37,207 nt of DNA, taken from the NCBI GenBank assembly GCA_905210485.1, contig CAJLXA010000016.1:1-37207 (forward strand). The letters run 5' to 3'. This stretch comes from an uncultured Eubacteriales bacterium. GTDB lineage: Bacteria; Bacillota; Clostridia; Oscillospirales; CAG-272. Below are positions 15,559 through 24,828 of the stretch, in pieces. A program made the position numbers and the translations under genes. Every line of letters begins with the position of its first letter. Position 1 is the stretch's first letter. Below the pieces are notes generated by a model. The model was not told the origin of the DNA. It ran no database searches and was given only the letters and a program-made list of their open reading frames with translations.

Positions 15559-16968
15559 TCATTGCGTTCTCTTTGTCTGCCCGTCGGCAAGATAGAGGGC
15601 AACGCGGCCGTCGCCATCCTTTTCGCCGTCGCGGATACCGAATCCCGGTACCCACAGAATTCCCTTTTCATCACAAAGAATATAGAGACTGTCTTTCTCT
15701 TCTTTGGTCATTTTGGCATCGCCGAGCAGTTTGTTCAGTTTATGCGTTACGCCGCCGAAACGGTACGCATCACCTGGCAAACGGTGCCTTATAAACAATT
15801 CCTTGTTGATTGTATCACGGTGAAAGGAAATTTGCTTTAATAATTTGTAAACATTCGGTTCTTTCACGAGAAATTCACTTATTTCACCGTCAAGACGGAA
15901 TACCGCGCGCCCATCGGGGGTCACAGTATCGCCGCGGGATAAAACAATCCGGCGATCTTCCGTCTGTTTTTCTCCGCGTTTAAACGACAGAAAACGACGG
16001 TTGCCGACAAGAGAAATACCTCCCGGCAAGGATACGCCGAAATCAGTTTCTCCAAACGCGGATAAACTAATCACGCTTTCCGCATGGTTCTGCCCCGGAA
16101 GCGGAATATTTTCGCCGAAAAGCCGTTTTTCGGCCATAAAAAATACGCGGGACGCAATGGCCGGGTGAAGCGCGGCAAAAGAGTCGCGCGGAATTTTCCC
16201 ATCGCGGAAATTTTCATTTAAATATTGTTCTGCCACGGAATCGAGATAATCGGCGTCGTTACGCAGAATACGCGACGTGCGGCAGAGTGTGCGGGATATA
16301 TCGGGCGTAAGATAATCGAACGCGGGCAGAATATGCCCCCGGATATAATTGCGCCGGATATCGCTGTCTCCGTTTGTGGAGTCCGTAACAAAATTTTCAC
16401 CGATTGCCCGGAGCGCGGACAGAATATCGCTTTTCCGCAACATAAGAAGCGGACGGATATAGGGGCCCCGCCGCGGGGGAATTCCCGCAAGGCCGCGGAT
16501 GCCGCTTCCCCGTGCAAGATGGAACAGCACGGTTTCCGCATTGTCGTCCGCATGATGCGCCGTCACCGTCACGGCGTGACCGTTTTTTCCCCGGTCGGCC
16601 GTAAAGGCCCGATAACGTATGATGCGCGCCGCTTCTTCAAGTCCTGTTCGGTTCTGCGCGGCATAGGCGGGAACATCCGCATATACCGTTTCATGACAAA
16701 TCTTTCGTTTTCCGGCAAATTCAGCGCAGAAAGCGGCGTCCCTGTCTGCCTCCGCACCGCGGATACCGTGGTGCACGTGCAACGAAGAAAGAGAAAATCC
16801 CTCTCTGTCAGCAAGGCGTTTCATTAGGAGCAAAAGGAGTACGGAATCCGCACCGCCGGAAAACGCCACCGTCACACCGCGCCGGAAATCGGAAAGAAAA
16901 CCGTTTTCAGATACAAATGTAAGAAAAACGCTTTCAGCGTTGGCAAATGCGTCTTTTTCTTTCATCAT
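15559..16968 (-). CDS. tilS: tRNA(Ile)-lysidine synthetase
   Basis: Modifies C34 of the CAU-anticodon tRNA-Ile to lysidine, which changes its codon from AUG to AUA; essential in bacteria that use such a tRNA. 469 residues. N-type ATP pyrophosphatase motif SGGADS at 37-42, then LHVHHGIRG, the substrate loop AHHADDNAETVLFHLARGSG, and NYIRGHILP. The C-terminal domains follow; FIRHRLPGDAYRFGG and KLNKLLGDAKM are typical TilS C-terminal motifs. The frame opens upstream to 17025, but the ATG at 16968 overlaps the dnaB stop codon (TGATG) and gives the standard length, so translational coupling with dnaB is likely. Confidence 0.95.
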   Translation of the reverse strand: MMKEKDAFANAESVFLTFVSENGFLSDFRRGVTVAFSGGADSVLLLLLMKRLADREGFSLSSLHVHHGIRGAEADRDAAFCAEFAGKRKICHETVYADVPAYAAQNRTGLEEAARIIRYRAFTADRGKNGHAVTVTAHHADDNAETVLFHLARGSGIRGLAGIPPRRGPYIRPLLMLRKSDILSALRAIGENFVTDSTNGDSDIRRNYIRGHILPAFDYLTPDISRTLCRTSRILRNDADYLDSVAEQYLNENFRDGKIPRDSFAALHPAIASRVFFMAEKRLFGENIPLPGQNHAESVISLSAFGETDFGVSLPGGISLVGNRRFLSFKRGEKQTEDRRIVLSRGDTVTPDGRAVFRLDGEISEFLVKEPNVYKLLKQISFHRDTINKELFIRHRLPGDAYRFGGVTHKLNKLLGDAKMTKEEKDSLYILCDEKGILWVPGFGIRDGEKDGDGRVALYLADGQTKRTQ

Positions 16969-18326
16969 CAAGGTTCCTGCAGATTGGTTTCGAGCGTACG
17001 GAATTTTGTGAAACGGCCGTCCCATGCCATTTTCACCGTCCCGGCGGCACCGTGCCGGTTCTTCTGCACGATGACCTCGGCGATGTTATTTTCACCGTCG
17101 GAAGGCGCGTCGCCGCCGTCCTCCGCCGTCTTATAATATTCATCACGGTACAGGAAAATAACGACGTCGGCATCCTGTTCGATAGAACCCGAGTCGCGAA
17201 GGTCGGAAAGCATCGGCCTTTTTGACGTACGGTTCTTTTCCGGACTACGCGAAAGCTGGGCACAGCAAACAACGGGAACGCCGAGTTCCTTGGCGATCAG
17301 TTTCAGGGTACGGGAAATCTCGCCGACCTCCTGCACACGGTTATCGATATTACGCCCCGTTGTCATAAGTTGCAGGTAGTCCACCACCACCATGCCGAGA
17401 TTTTTGACGCGGCGGAGTTTGGCTTTCATTTCAGTGGGCGTAATACCGGTGGTATCGTCGATCCAGAGATCACAGCCGCTGAGGTCGGTTGCCGCGTCGG
17501 CAAGACGCGTCCAGTCGTCCGGTTTCAGGATACCGCTACGCAGACTGTGAGAGTCCACCATAGCCTCGCTGGAAAGTATACGTGTGACCAGCTGTTCCGC
17601 CGACATTTCCAGAGAAAAGACGCAAACGGCTTTTCCGGAACTTTTGGCAACATTCGTCGCAATATTCAGGGCAAACGACGTTTTACCCATACCGGGGCGC
17701 GCGCCGATCAGAACGAGATCGCCTTTGCCCATCTGCACAAGCACTTCGTCAAGTCCGCTGAATCCCGTACGCACGCCGTCGATCTTATTCGGATTGTCGG
17801 CAAGCGCTTCAAGACCCGTATACACATTGCCCAGTACATCGCGGATATGTTGCATATCGCGCGAAATGCGTTTTTCGGCAATTTCAAAAATCTTCTGTTC
17901 CGCAGTGTCGACAATATTTTCGACGCTTCCCTCCGCGGCATACGCGCTGTCGCTGATCTCGTCGCATGTGCCGATCAGACGGCGCAGAATCGCATGATCG
18001 CGGACGATCTTGGCATAGTCCTTGATGTTGGCCGCCGTTGAAACGGACGACGCGATATTTCTGATGTATTCAACGCCGCCCGATTTATCGTATCGGCCGG
18101 TCTCCACAAGCGTATTGACAAGCGTCACCGTATCTATCTGCCGGCTCTGATTAAACATCACACTCATGGCGGTGAAGATCGCGCGATGTTCTTCCATATA
18201 GAAATCCGCGTCGGTCACCATGCCGGCAATATCTTCAAAAGCCGCCGGCTTTAAGAGAATGGATCCGAGAAGTGCCTGTTCCGCTTCCACGGAAAACGGC
18301 ATCTTCCGTAACAGTTCGCCGCTCAT
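16968..18326 (-). CDS. dnaB: Replicative DNA helicase DnaB (DnaC of Bacillus)
   Basis: Hexameric 5'-3' helicase that unwinds DNA at the replication fork. 452 residues: N-terminal primase-interacting domain beginning MPFSVEAEQALLGSIL, a linker near residue 165-180, and a RecA-like domain with Walker A GARPGMGKTS (208-217), FSLEMS, Walker B MVVVDYLQLM, and CCAQLSRSPEKN, RDSGSIEQDADVV, IVQKNRHG. It follows rplI by 10 nt with GAGGAG before the ATG. The rplI-dnaB pair is widely conserved in Firmicutes. No intein is present at the usual insertion sites. Confidence 0.98.
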   Translation of the reverse strand: MSGELLRKMPFSVEAEQALLGSILLKPAAFEDIAGMVTDADFYMEEHRAIFTAMSVMFNQSRQIDTVTLVNTLVETGRYDKSGGVEYIRNIASSVSTAANIKDYAKIVRDHAILRRLIGTCDEISDSAYAAEGSVENIVDTAEQKIFEIAEKRISRDMQHIRDVLGNVYTGLEALADNPNKIDGVRTGFSGLDEVLVQMGKGDLVLIGARPGMGKTSFALNIATNVAKSSGKAVCVFSLEMSAEQLVTRILSSEAMVDSHSLRSGILKPDDWTRLADAATDLSGCDLWIDDTTGITPTEMKAKLRRVKNLGMVVVDYLQLMTTGRNIDNRVQEVGEISRTLKLIAKELGVPVVCCAQLSRSPEKNRTSKRPMLSDLRDSGSIEQDADVVIFLYRDEYYKTAEDGGDAPSDGENNIAEVIVQKNRHGAAGTVKMAWDGRFTKFRTLETNLQEP

Positions 18327-18336
18327 GCGTCACTCC

Positions 18337-18780
18337 TCAGTCATGTACCACAACGGTAAACTTTCCGCTGATGTCGGTATAGAGTTTGGCTTCCACGGTA
18401 TAGTTGCCGTACGCCTTGATGGCGTCGGAAAGGTTGAGTTTGCGTTTATCAACGGTAATACCGAAATCTTTTTCAAGTTTTTCGGCGATATCTTTGGCGG
18501 TAACGGCGCCGTAAAGACGGCCGTCTGCTCCGCTCTGCGCCTTGATTTTCACCACGACGGACGCCAGTTTTTCGGCAACGGCGCGCGCCGCTTTCTTTTC
18601 CTCCTCAATGCGGTAAGCCTGCGCGTCCGCACGGTTTTTTCTTTCGTTTTCCGCTTTTGCGTCGGCGATAACGGCCAGTTTCTGCGGCAAAAGGAAGTTG
18701 CGCGCATACCCGTCGGGAACCTGGATCATATCGTCTTTTTTGCCTTTGCCTTTGACATCCTGTAACAAAATAACTTTCAT
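18337..18780 (-). CDS. rplI: 50S ribosomal protein L9
   Basis: 147 residues. bL9 has an N-terminal rRNA-binding lobe, seen as VILLQDVKGKGKKDDMIQV and YARNFLLPQKLA, a long central helix (residues about 40-75, charged), and a C-terminal lobe ending in GNYTVEAKLYTDISGKFTVV. Length is normal. AAGGAGA lies upstream of the ATG, and the gene sits between gdpP and dnaB, as in many Firmicutes. Confidence 0.98.
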   Translation of the reverse strand: MKVILLQDVKGKGKKDDMIQVPDGYARNFLLPQKLAVIADAKAENERKNRADAQAYRIEEEKKAARAVAEKLASVVVKIKAQSGADGRLYGAVTAKDIAEKLEKDFGITVDKRKLNLSDAIKAYGNYTVEAKLYTDISGKFTVVVHD

Positions 18781-18843
18781 GTTTTTATCTCCTTTATGTC
18801 ATTATTCACTGTATTGTTCGGTTTTTTACCTGCCTGTCCCGCT

Positions 18844-20865
18844 TTATCCGGGGCGGTTTTCTTCATCGGCTCTGTCTTTATCCAGATATTCGTCGATGGC
18901 ATTTTTCAGCATTTCCACGGCGCGGTAAATGTTCTCGGTCGCCACCTGCGCGCCGGCAACGTCGAAGTGCCCGCCGCCGTTCAGTTTTTCGAGAATCAAC
19001 TGTACATTGATATGTCCGGCGGACCGCGCGGATATGTGAACCTTATCTTCAATCAGCACAAGGGCGAAAGACGCCTCGACATGCTTCACGCTGAGAAGTT
19101 TATCGGCGGCCTTTGCGGCGGCGATACGATAAGAGGAATCCCCTTCTTCGGCGCATACGGATATGGCGATATTTTCACGGTAAAAATGAACGTTGGAATG
19201 GAATTTTGCCTCTTTCACGACTTCTTCCATATCGGATTTAAAAAGCTCGACCGTTTCGGCGGGATTGGCGCCCTCGCCGCGCAGATACAGAGCCGCGCCG
19301 AACGTACGCGTTCCCGTATTGCGGCGGAACTGTTGCGTATCGAGCAGGATTCCCGAAAGAAGAAGTTCGGCTTCCTCTTTCAGGAGGCTTTTGCTGGAGA
19401 TTGACTGTTCGAGAATTTCCGCCACCAGTTCCGAGGCGGAGGACGCAGACGGTTCAATATAGGTGACCGCGGGTTTTACGGTAAAATCTTCGGTCTTACG
19501 GTGATGGTCGATAACAGCCACCGTCTGTACGTTACGCACGATCGGCGGATATTCGACGTGTTCAAAATTGCAGACGTCGACAACGATAAGCAGTGTGTCG
19601 GGTCGGATACAGTCCATGGCTTCGGGACCGTCGAGAAAGACGTCGCGGTACTCTTCCACCGCCTGCATTTTTTCGAGAAGCGGGCGCAGGTTTTTATCCT
19701 GCGTATTGGTGACGATATTGATTTTGGCGCCGCAGAACATGGCAAAGCGCGCCATGCCGACGGCCGAAGCAAACGAATCGAAATCACCGAAACGATGCCC
19801 CATGATGAGCACATTGTCGGCGCGGCCGATCAGCGAGGCGATCTGGCCTGCCACCACGCGTGCGCGCACATTTGTACGCTTGTAGATGGCCTTGGTTTTG
19901 CCGCCATAGTAATCGGTGCCCGAATCGTTGCGGTAGATCGCCTGGTCGCCGCCGCGTTGCAAAGCGAGGTCAAGCGCTTCCTGCGCCGCCCGTTCCCTGT
20001 CGGCAAGCGTTCCGCCGACATTGGCAACGCCGATCGAAACCGTGACCGACATGCCGTCCCCGACTCTTACGCTGCGCACATCGTCAAGGACGGAAAAGCG
20101 ATCGGCAAGAATCTTTTCAAGATGGGCCACATCGAAAATTGCAAGGTACTTATTGCGCTCATAAGAGCGGAAAATACCGTGCATCGACAATACCCAATCC
20201 TTCAGTTTCTCTTCCACTTCGGCGGCGCATTTGCCGAACCGTTCCTGCACGAATTGCAGAATCTCTTCGATATTGTCCACCACGATATAAGCGACAACGG
20301 TGCGTTCGGCGCGGTAGGATTCTTTAAGGAAGAGCAGTTCCGTGCAGTCGGAAAAAAGAATATAAAATTCTTTTTCTTTTTCGCCCGCGATTTCCATGAC
20401 ATCGGCATAATAGAGTTTTTCGCCGAGCAGGAAAGGTTTCTTTTCGTCCGCCCCGCCGAAGCCGTGCAGTTCTTCTATGCGGATCCCCACGATCCGTTCA
20501 AGAGAATCGCCGACAAGCACACGACCGGATCCGGCCGCCCGGCAGAAAGATTCGTTGCACCAAAGAATACGCCCGTTCGCTCCCGCCAGAAGCGCGGGCG
20601 CCGCAGTGCGCCCGACAGCGTCGGCAAGTTTTTCGGCAAGCGTTCCGTCCACGCGGACAGGATCCGCCGCGTACACACGGCGAAAGCCCAAAAAGTAAAC
20701 GGCGAGAAGGACGGCGTAAAGAACAGCCGCACCGCCGGCAATCGCGCCGTGCGGCAACGAGGTGCGCAGCGCGACAATGACAGCGGCGGCCGCGAGAGCG
20801 ACGGCGGCAATCAGCGATACAAGAAACGCATTGCGCCAGAAGTACATTTTGCCGTTGAATTTCAT
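18844..20865 (-). CDS. gdpP: Cyclic-di-AMP phosphodiesterase GdpP
   Basis: 673 residues. Membrane-bound enzyme hydrolysing c-di-AMP, a second messenger for potassium, osmotic and wall control in Gram-positive bacteria. Two TM helices (about 11-32 and 40-60), a PAS-like region (about 75-180), a degenerate GGDEF domain (about 190-320), then DHH/DHHA1. Metal ligands of the DHH domain are present: His357, Asp361 and Asp363 in MGHRFGDFDS, Asp430 in VVDVCN, and DHH at 453-455; the DHHA1 motif GGGHFDVAGAQ is near the C-terminus. The GGDEF signature itself is lost, as usual in GdpP. First gene of the gdpP-rplI-dnaB-tilS-ftsH operon, with its own promoter at 20948-20976. Confidence 0.96.
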   Translation of the reverse strand: MKFNGKMYFWRNAFLVSLIAAVALAAAAVIVALRTSLPHGAIAGGAAVLYAVLLAVYFLGFRRVYAADPVRVDGTLAEKLADAVGRTAAPALLAGANGRILWCNESFCRAAGSGRVLVGDSLERIVGIRIEELHGFGGADEKKPFLLGEKLYYADVMEIAGEKEKEFYILFSDCTELLFLKESYRAERTVVAYIVVDNIEEILQFVQERFGKCAAEVEEKLKDWVLSMHGIFRSYERNKYLAIFDVAHLEKILADRFSVLDDVRSVRVGDGMSVTVSIGVANVGGTLADRERAAQEALDLALQRGGDQAIYRNDSGTDYYGGKTKAIYKRTNVRARVVAGQIASLIGRADNVLIMGHRFGDFDSFASAVGMARFAMFCGAKINIVTNTQDKNLRPLLEKMQAVEEYRDVFLDGPEAMDCIRPDTLLIVVDVCNFEHVEYPPIVRNVQTVAVIDHHRKTEDFTVKPAVTYIEPSASSASELVAEILEQSISSKSLLKEEAELLLSGILLDTQQFRRNTGTRTFGAALYLRGEGANPAETVELFKSDMEEVVKEAKFHSNVHFYRENIAISVCAEEGDSSYRIAAAKAADKLLSVKHVEASFALVLIEDKVHISARSAGHINVQLILEKLNGGGHFDVAGAQVATENIYRAVEMLKNAIDEYLDKDRADEENRPG

Positions 20866-20947
20866 AAAGTCGGAAAACTCCTTTCCGCGGTGCCGGGGGC
20901 AACGCGTTGTAAGGTTTAGACAGTCAATTTAAAAGTATACTTATAGT

Positions 20948-20976
20948 ATTATAACAAATAAAACGGGATTTGTAAA
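20948..20976 (-). promoter_or_regulatory. Promoter of the gdpP operon
   Basis: Minus strand TTTACA (20976-20971), 17 nt, TATAAT (20953-20948). It lies about 100 nt from the divergent recG promoter. Confidence 0.75.
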
Positions 20977-21057
20977 CTGCCTTTTCGTTTTTTCTTACCG
21001 CCCATACCGATTTTTTTGCGTTTTTCCGTAAATTTCGCAAAAAAACGCCGCCGCATC

Positions 21058-21086
21058 TTGCGCCGGGGGCAGAATTGTAGTACAAT
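21058..21086 (+). promoter_or_regulatory. Promoter of recG
   Basis: TTGCGC (21058-21063), 17 nt, TACAAT (21081-21086). The -10 is strong, the -35 moderate. The predicted start near 21093 excludes the upstream in-frame ATG at 21016. Confidence 0.6.
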
Positions 21087-21120
21087 AATGGTAAACACAA
21101 CAGAAAAAAGGAGCGGCAAA

Positions 21121-23286
21121 ATGGCAGGCGCGGTGAAAAAATATGACATGGACAGCCCCGTCAGCGTTCTTGACGGCGTCGGGGCGGCAAGAGCCAAGGC
21201 GCTTTCGGAGATGGGACTCAAAACGCTCGGCGACCTCATCTATCATTTTCCGCGCGCTTATGAAAACCGCGGCGACATCGCCCTGCTGCGCGACGGCCTT
21301 AACGGTGAAAAACGCGCCTTTGTCCTGACCGTGGCAAGCGAACCCCACAGCGTTATGATCCGTCGCGGCATGACGCTGACGAAATTCCGCGCATTTGACG
21401 AAAGCGGCAGTGTCGAAGTCGTATTTTTCAACCAACCGTATGTCAAAAATGTTTTCAAAGTGGGAAGCGATTATCGTTTTTACGGAAAATTACAGCCGGT
21501 GAAACGCCTCTTTCAGCTTTCCTCGCCGGCATACGAACCGATGGACGGCCGCGATACGCTTCGTCCGTTTTTCCCGCTCTATCCGCTGACAGACGGTATA
21601 ACGCAAAAGCAATTGAACAAATGGATACGGGAAGCGCTGAATATCGTATTGCCGACGCTGGCGGATCCGCTCCCCGAACCGATTCGCGAAAAGGAAAAAC
21701 TTTCAACGCTCGGCTATGCGCTGGAGGCCGTTCATGATCCCGACAGCCGTGAAAGGCTCTCGTTCGGTCTCCGTCGACTGATGTTCGACGAATTTTTCTA
21801 TTTTGCGCTGGCGATGCAAAAAAGCAAAGCGCAGAAAAAAACGGCGAACGCGCACCTGTGCCGCGATACGGACTGTATGCCCCTCCTGTCGCTTCTCCCC
21901 TACACGCCTACCGGCGCGCAAACCCGCGTTATGCACGAGATTGCCGGCGACCTTGCGCGTGACGCAGGAAACGGCATGACTTATCCGATGAGCCGTATTC
22001 TGATCGGCGACGTCGGTTGCGGCAAAACCGTATGTGCCGCAGTAGCCATATACCTTGCGCTGAAAAACGGCGGTCAGGCCGCCCTGATGGCGCCGACCGA
22101 GATTCTTGCGCGCCAGCACTACGCCGATGTGGCGCCCCTTTTCAGACAACTGGGATTTCATGCAGAAATTTTACTCGGCTCCACAACGGCAAAAGAAAAA
22201 AAACGCATTTATGCGTCGCTTTCCGCAACCGATAACACACGCTGTGATCTCGTAATCGGAACGCATGCGCTTCTGAATGAAAAAGTGGATTTTTCTGACC
22301 TTTCTCTTGTCGTAACCGATGAACAGCACCGTTTCGGCGTTATGCAGCGCGCGGCATTGGCGGACAAAGCGGACGGTTGTCATATGCTCGTCATGAGCGC
22401 AACGCCGATCCCGCGAACATTGGCCCTGATCCTATACGGTGATCTTTCCATATCCCGTATAGACGAAATGCCGGCGGGACGGCAACGCGTCGACACTTTT
22501 CTTGTCAATGACAGTTATCATATCCGTCTATACAACTTCATAAGAAAAACGGTTGAAGAGGGCGGACAAGTCTATATCGTATGTCCGGCTGTATCCGAAA
22601 AAGCCGATGACGAAGACGACGGAGTTCCGCTCTCGGAACTCGCCTTCACACATGACGCAACGCCGCCGCTCAAAAACGCGGTCGGCTTTGCGGAAGAACT
22701 GCAGAACAATGTGTTCCCCGATTTAAAAGTTGCTTTTCTGCACGGACGTATGAAAGCCGCCGAAAAAGACGCCGTTATGAAAGAATTCGCCGACGGAAAG
22801 ATTCAGATATTGGTATCCACCACTGTGATCGAAGTCGGCGTCAATGTCCCCAACGCCTCTTTAATGATTATCGAGAACGCCGAACGTTTCGGACTTTCGC
22901 AATTGCATCAGTTGCGCGGACGCGTCGGGCGCGGCAAGAAGAAATCCTACTGTGTTCTTGTATCCGACGCCGAGGGTGAAACGGCTTTGCAACGACTCCG
23001 TACCATGTGCAATACCTACGACGGCTATGCCATCGCCGAACAGGATCTGAAATTGCGCGGCCCCGGCGATTTCTTTGCCTCCGCCGCCGGAAACGACATC
23101 CGTCAGAGCGGCGGTATGTCCATGCACCTCACGGCATTGTGTGACGACGAAACGCTGATGTCTTCGGCCGTTGCGGACGCCTCTGCACTGGCAGACGAAG
23201 ACCCAACGCTTTCTCTGCCGGAGCACGCCGGTATAAAACGCGAGATTGAACGCGTCTTCCGTTTGAAAGAAAATACAATTTCGTAA
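21121..23286 (+). CDS. recG: ATP-dependent DNA helicase RecG
   Basis: Remodels stalled replication forks and branch-migrates Holliday junctions. 721 residues. The N-terminal wedge/OB domain opens with VSVLDGVGAARAKALSEMG and DLIYHFPRAYENR; the helicase core has Walker A GDVGCGKT (296-303), APTEILARQHY, a DEQH box (VVTDEQHRFGV), MSATPIPRTL, and the C-terminal VIEVGVNVPNA, QLHQLRGRVGRG and LKLRGPGDFF. I start at 21121, where AGGAG is 7 nt upstream. About 40 residues longer than the common form, mostly in loops. It heads a plus-strand run with rarA 54 nt downstream. Confidence 0.97.
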   Translation: MAGAVKKYDMDSPVSVLDGVGAARAKALSEMGLKTLGDLIYHFPRAYENRGDIALLRDGLNGEKRAFVLTVASEPHSVMIRRGMTLTKFRAFDESGSVEVVFFNQPYVKNVFKVGSDYRFYGKLQPVKRLFQLSSPAYEPMDGRDTLRPFFPLYPLTDGITQKQLNKWIREALNIVLPTLADPLPEPIREKEKLSTLGYALEAVHDPDSRERLSFGLRRLMFDEFFYFALAMQKSKAQKKTANAHLCRDTDCMPLLSLLPYTPTGAQTRVMHEIAGDLARDAGNGMTYPMSRILIGDVGCGKTVCAAVAIYLALKNGGQAALMAPTEILARQHYADVAPLFRQLGFHAEILLGSTTAKEKKRIYASLSATDNTRCDLVIGTHALLNEKVDFSDLSLVVTDEQHRFGVMQRAALADKADGCHMLVMSATPIPRTLALILYGDLSISRIDEMPAGRQRVDTFLVNDSYHIRLYNFIRKTVEEGGQVYIVCPAVSEKADDEDDGVPLSELAFTHDATPPLKNAVGFAEELQNNVFPDLKVAFLHGRMKAAEKDAVMKEFADGKIQILVSTTVIEVGVNVPNASLMIIENAERFGLSQLHQLRGRVGRGKKKSYCVLVSDAEGETALQRLRTMCNTYDGYAIAEQDLKLRGPGDFFASAAGNDIRQSGGMSMHLTALCDDETLMSSAVADASALADEDPTLSLPEHAGIKREIERVFRLKENTIS

Positions 23287-23340
23287 GAAATATCCATAAA
23301 TAATCGCATTTAAATAATGTAAAAATAAGAAAGGTACATT

Positions 23341-24576
23341 ATGAATACGCAACCACTTGCCGACCGTTTGCGCCCCGATACGCTTGACGACATGATCGGC
23401 CAGGCGCATCTTTTCGGCAAAAACGGCATCCTGCGCCGCATGATCGAAGCGGATCGCATCACCAATATGATCTTTTTCGGCCCGCCCGGAACCGGTAAAA
23501 CCACGGCGGCCAATATCATTGCCAAAAACTCAGGATTGACCCTGTATCGCCTCAACGCCACCACCGCAACTCTGGCGGACGTGAAAGAGGCCATCGCGTC
23601 CACGCGCACCATGTTCGGTGCATCGGGGATCCTGCTTTACCTCGACGAAATCCAATATTTCAATAAAAAGCAACAGCAATCACTTCTCGAATATATGGAG
23701 GACGGCCGCGTCACGCTCATCGCTTCCACCACCGAAAATCCCTACTTTTCCATCTATAACGCCCTGATTTCGCGATCCTCCGTTTTTGAATTCAGACCCG
23801 TAACGCCCGCGGAATGTCTTCCGGCGCTCCGGCGTGCCCTCGATTTTCTGAATGAGGAGAACAAAAAACACATAACCGCCACAGATGACGTCCTGTTGAA
23901 AATCGCGGCAAAAGGCGGCGGCGATGTGCGGCGAAGTCTCGGCCTTTTTGAAAACCTGTACTGTCTATCGGACAAGGAAATGCTTGCCGAAACACTGGAC
24001 GAACTTCTGCCCGGAATGACCGGCAACTTCGACGCGGCAGGCGACGTGCACTACGATCTTCTGTCCTGCCTTCAAAAATCCATTCGCGGTTCCGACCCCG
24101 ACGCCGCTTTGTTTTATCTTGCCAAACTTCTGGAGGGCGGCGACCTGCTCTCCCCTTGCCGACGGCTTCAGGTCATCGCAAGCGAAGACATCGGTCTTGC
24201 CTATCCGATGGCGGTAGCCGTTACGCGCGCCTGCGTGGAAAGCGCCCGTGAACTCGGTCTTCCCGAAGCCTCTATTCCGCTCGCCAATGCGACGGTGCTT
24301 CTCGCCACCGCTCCGAAATCCAACAGCGCCGAGGCCGCTTATGAAAAAGCCGCCGCAGACGTGCGCGCCGGCCATGGCGCCGACGTCCCCCTGCATTTGC
24401 AAAGCCCGATTTTCCGCGGCTACCGCTATCCGCACAACTATAAGAATCATTATGTAGAACAGCAATATCTGCCCGACGATATTAAAGATCACCGCTATTA
24501 TACTTTCGGAGAAAACAAAACGGAGTCCGCCGCCGCCGACTATGCGGCATACATACGCGGCAAAAAAAATTCATAA
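23341..24576 (+). CDS. rarA: Replication-associated recombination protein RarA (MgsA)
   Basis: AAA+ ATPase related to clamp loaders and eukaryotic WRNIP1, acting at stalled forks. 411 residues. N-terminal PLADRLRPDTLDDMIGQAHL, Walker A GPPGTGKT, the RarA-type Walker B segment YLDEIQYFNKKQQQSLL (usually DEIH; here Gln), STTENPYFSIYNALISRS, and the C-terminal AIRGSDPDAAL-type motif (here SIRGSDPDAALFYLAKLLEGG), SEDIGLAYP and the tetramerisation domain ending in YRYPHNY. AAGAAAGG lies before the ATG. Probably co-transcribed with recG. Confidence 0.96.
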   Translation: MNTQPLADRLRPDTLDDMIGQAHLFGKNGILRRMIEADRITNMIFFGPPGTGKTTAANIIAKNSGLTLYRLNATTATLADVKEAIASTRTMFGASGILLYLDEIQYFNKKQQQSLLEYMEDGRVTLIASTTENPYFSIYNALISRSSVFEFRPVTPAECLPALRRALDFLNEENKKHITATDDVLLKIAAKGGGDVRRSLGLFENLYCLSDKEMLAETLDELLPGMTGNFDAAGDVHYDLLSCLQKSIRGSDPDAALFYLAKLLEGGDLLSPCRRLQVIASEDIGLAYPMAVAVTRACVESARELGLPEASIPLANATVLLATAPKSNSAEAAYEKAAADVRAGHGADVPLHLQSPIFRGYRYPHNYKNHYVEQQYLPDDIKDHRYYTFGENKTESAAADYAAYIRGKKNS

Positions 24577-24591
24577 ATCATTCGACAACAA

Positions 24592-24621
24592 TTGACACAG
24601 ACGCCTGCCGTATGTTATAAT
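24592..24621 (+). promoter_or_regulatory. Promoter of the lipid kinase-comEC unit
   Basis: TTGACA (24592-24597), 18 nt, TATAAT (24616-24621), both consensus. It lies only 15 nt after the rarA stop. The start of transcription near 24628 implies a leader of about 200 nt before the kinase ATG. Confidence 0.8.
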
Positions 24622-24828
24622 GAAGAAAACGATTCTGCACCCGATATTGAAAAAGAAGCAACCGTCATGCGTTTTCAGCATGTGCATCTTTATGTAAAAA
24701 CGTACAGTATGTCCATTGATTATGTTGAATACTTTGCAAATAAGTCAATTTTATCTATATATTGCATATTATGCTGTACGCGGTACCGTATCGCCCTCCC
24801 CCAATACTGTGATGAATGGTTAAAACAG

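Noticed and set aside
19501..20919. Long plus-strand open frame opposite gdpP
   Set aside because: Antisense shadow of gdpP, whose catalytic motifs are intact on the minus strand.
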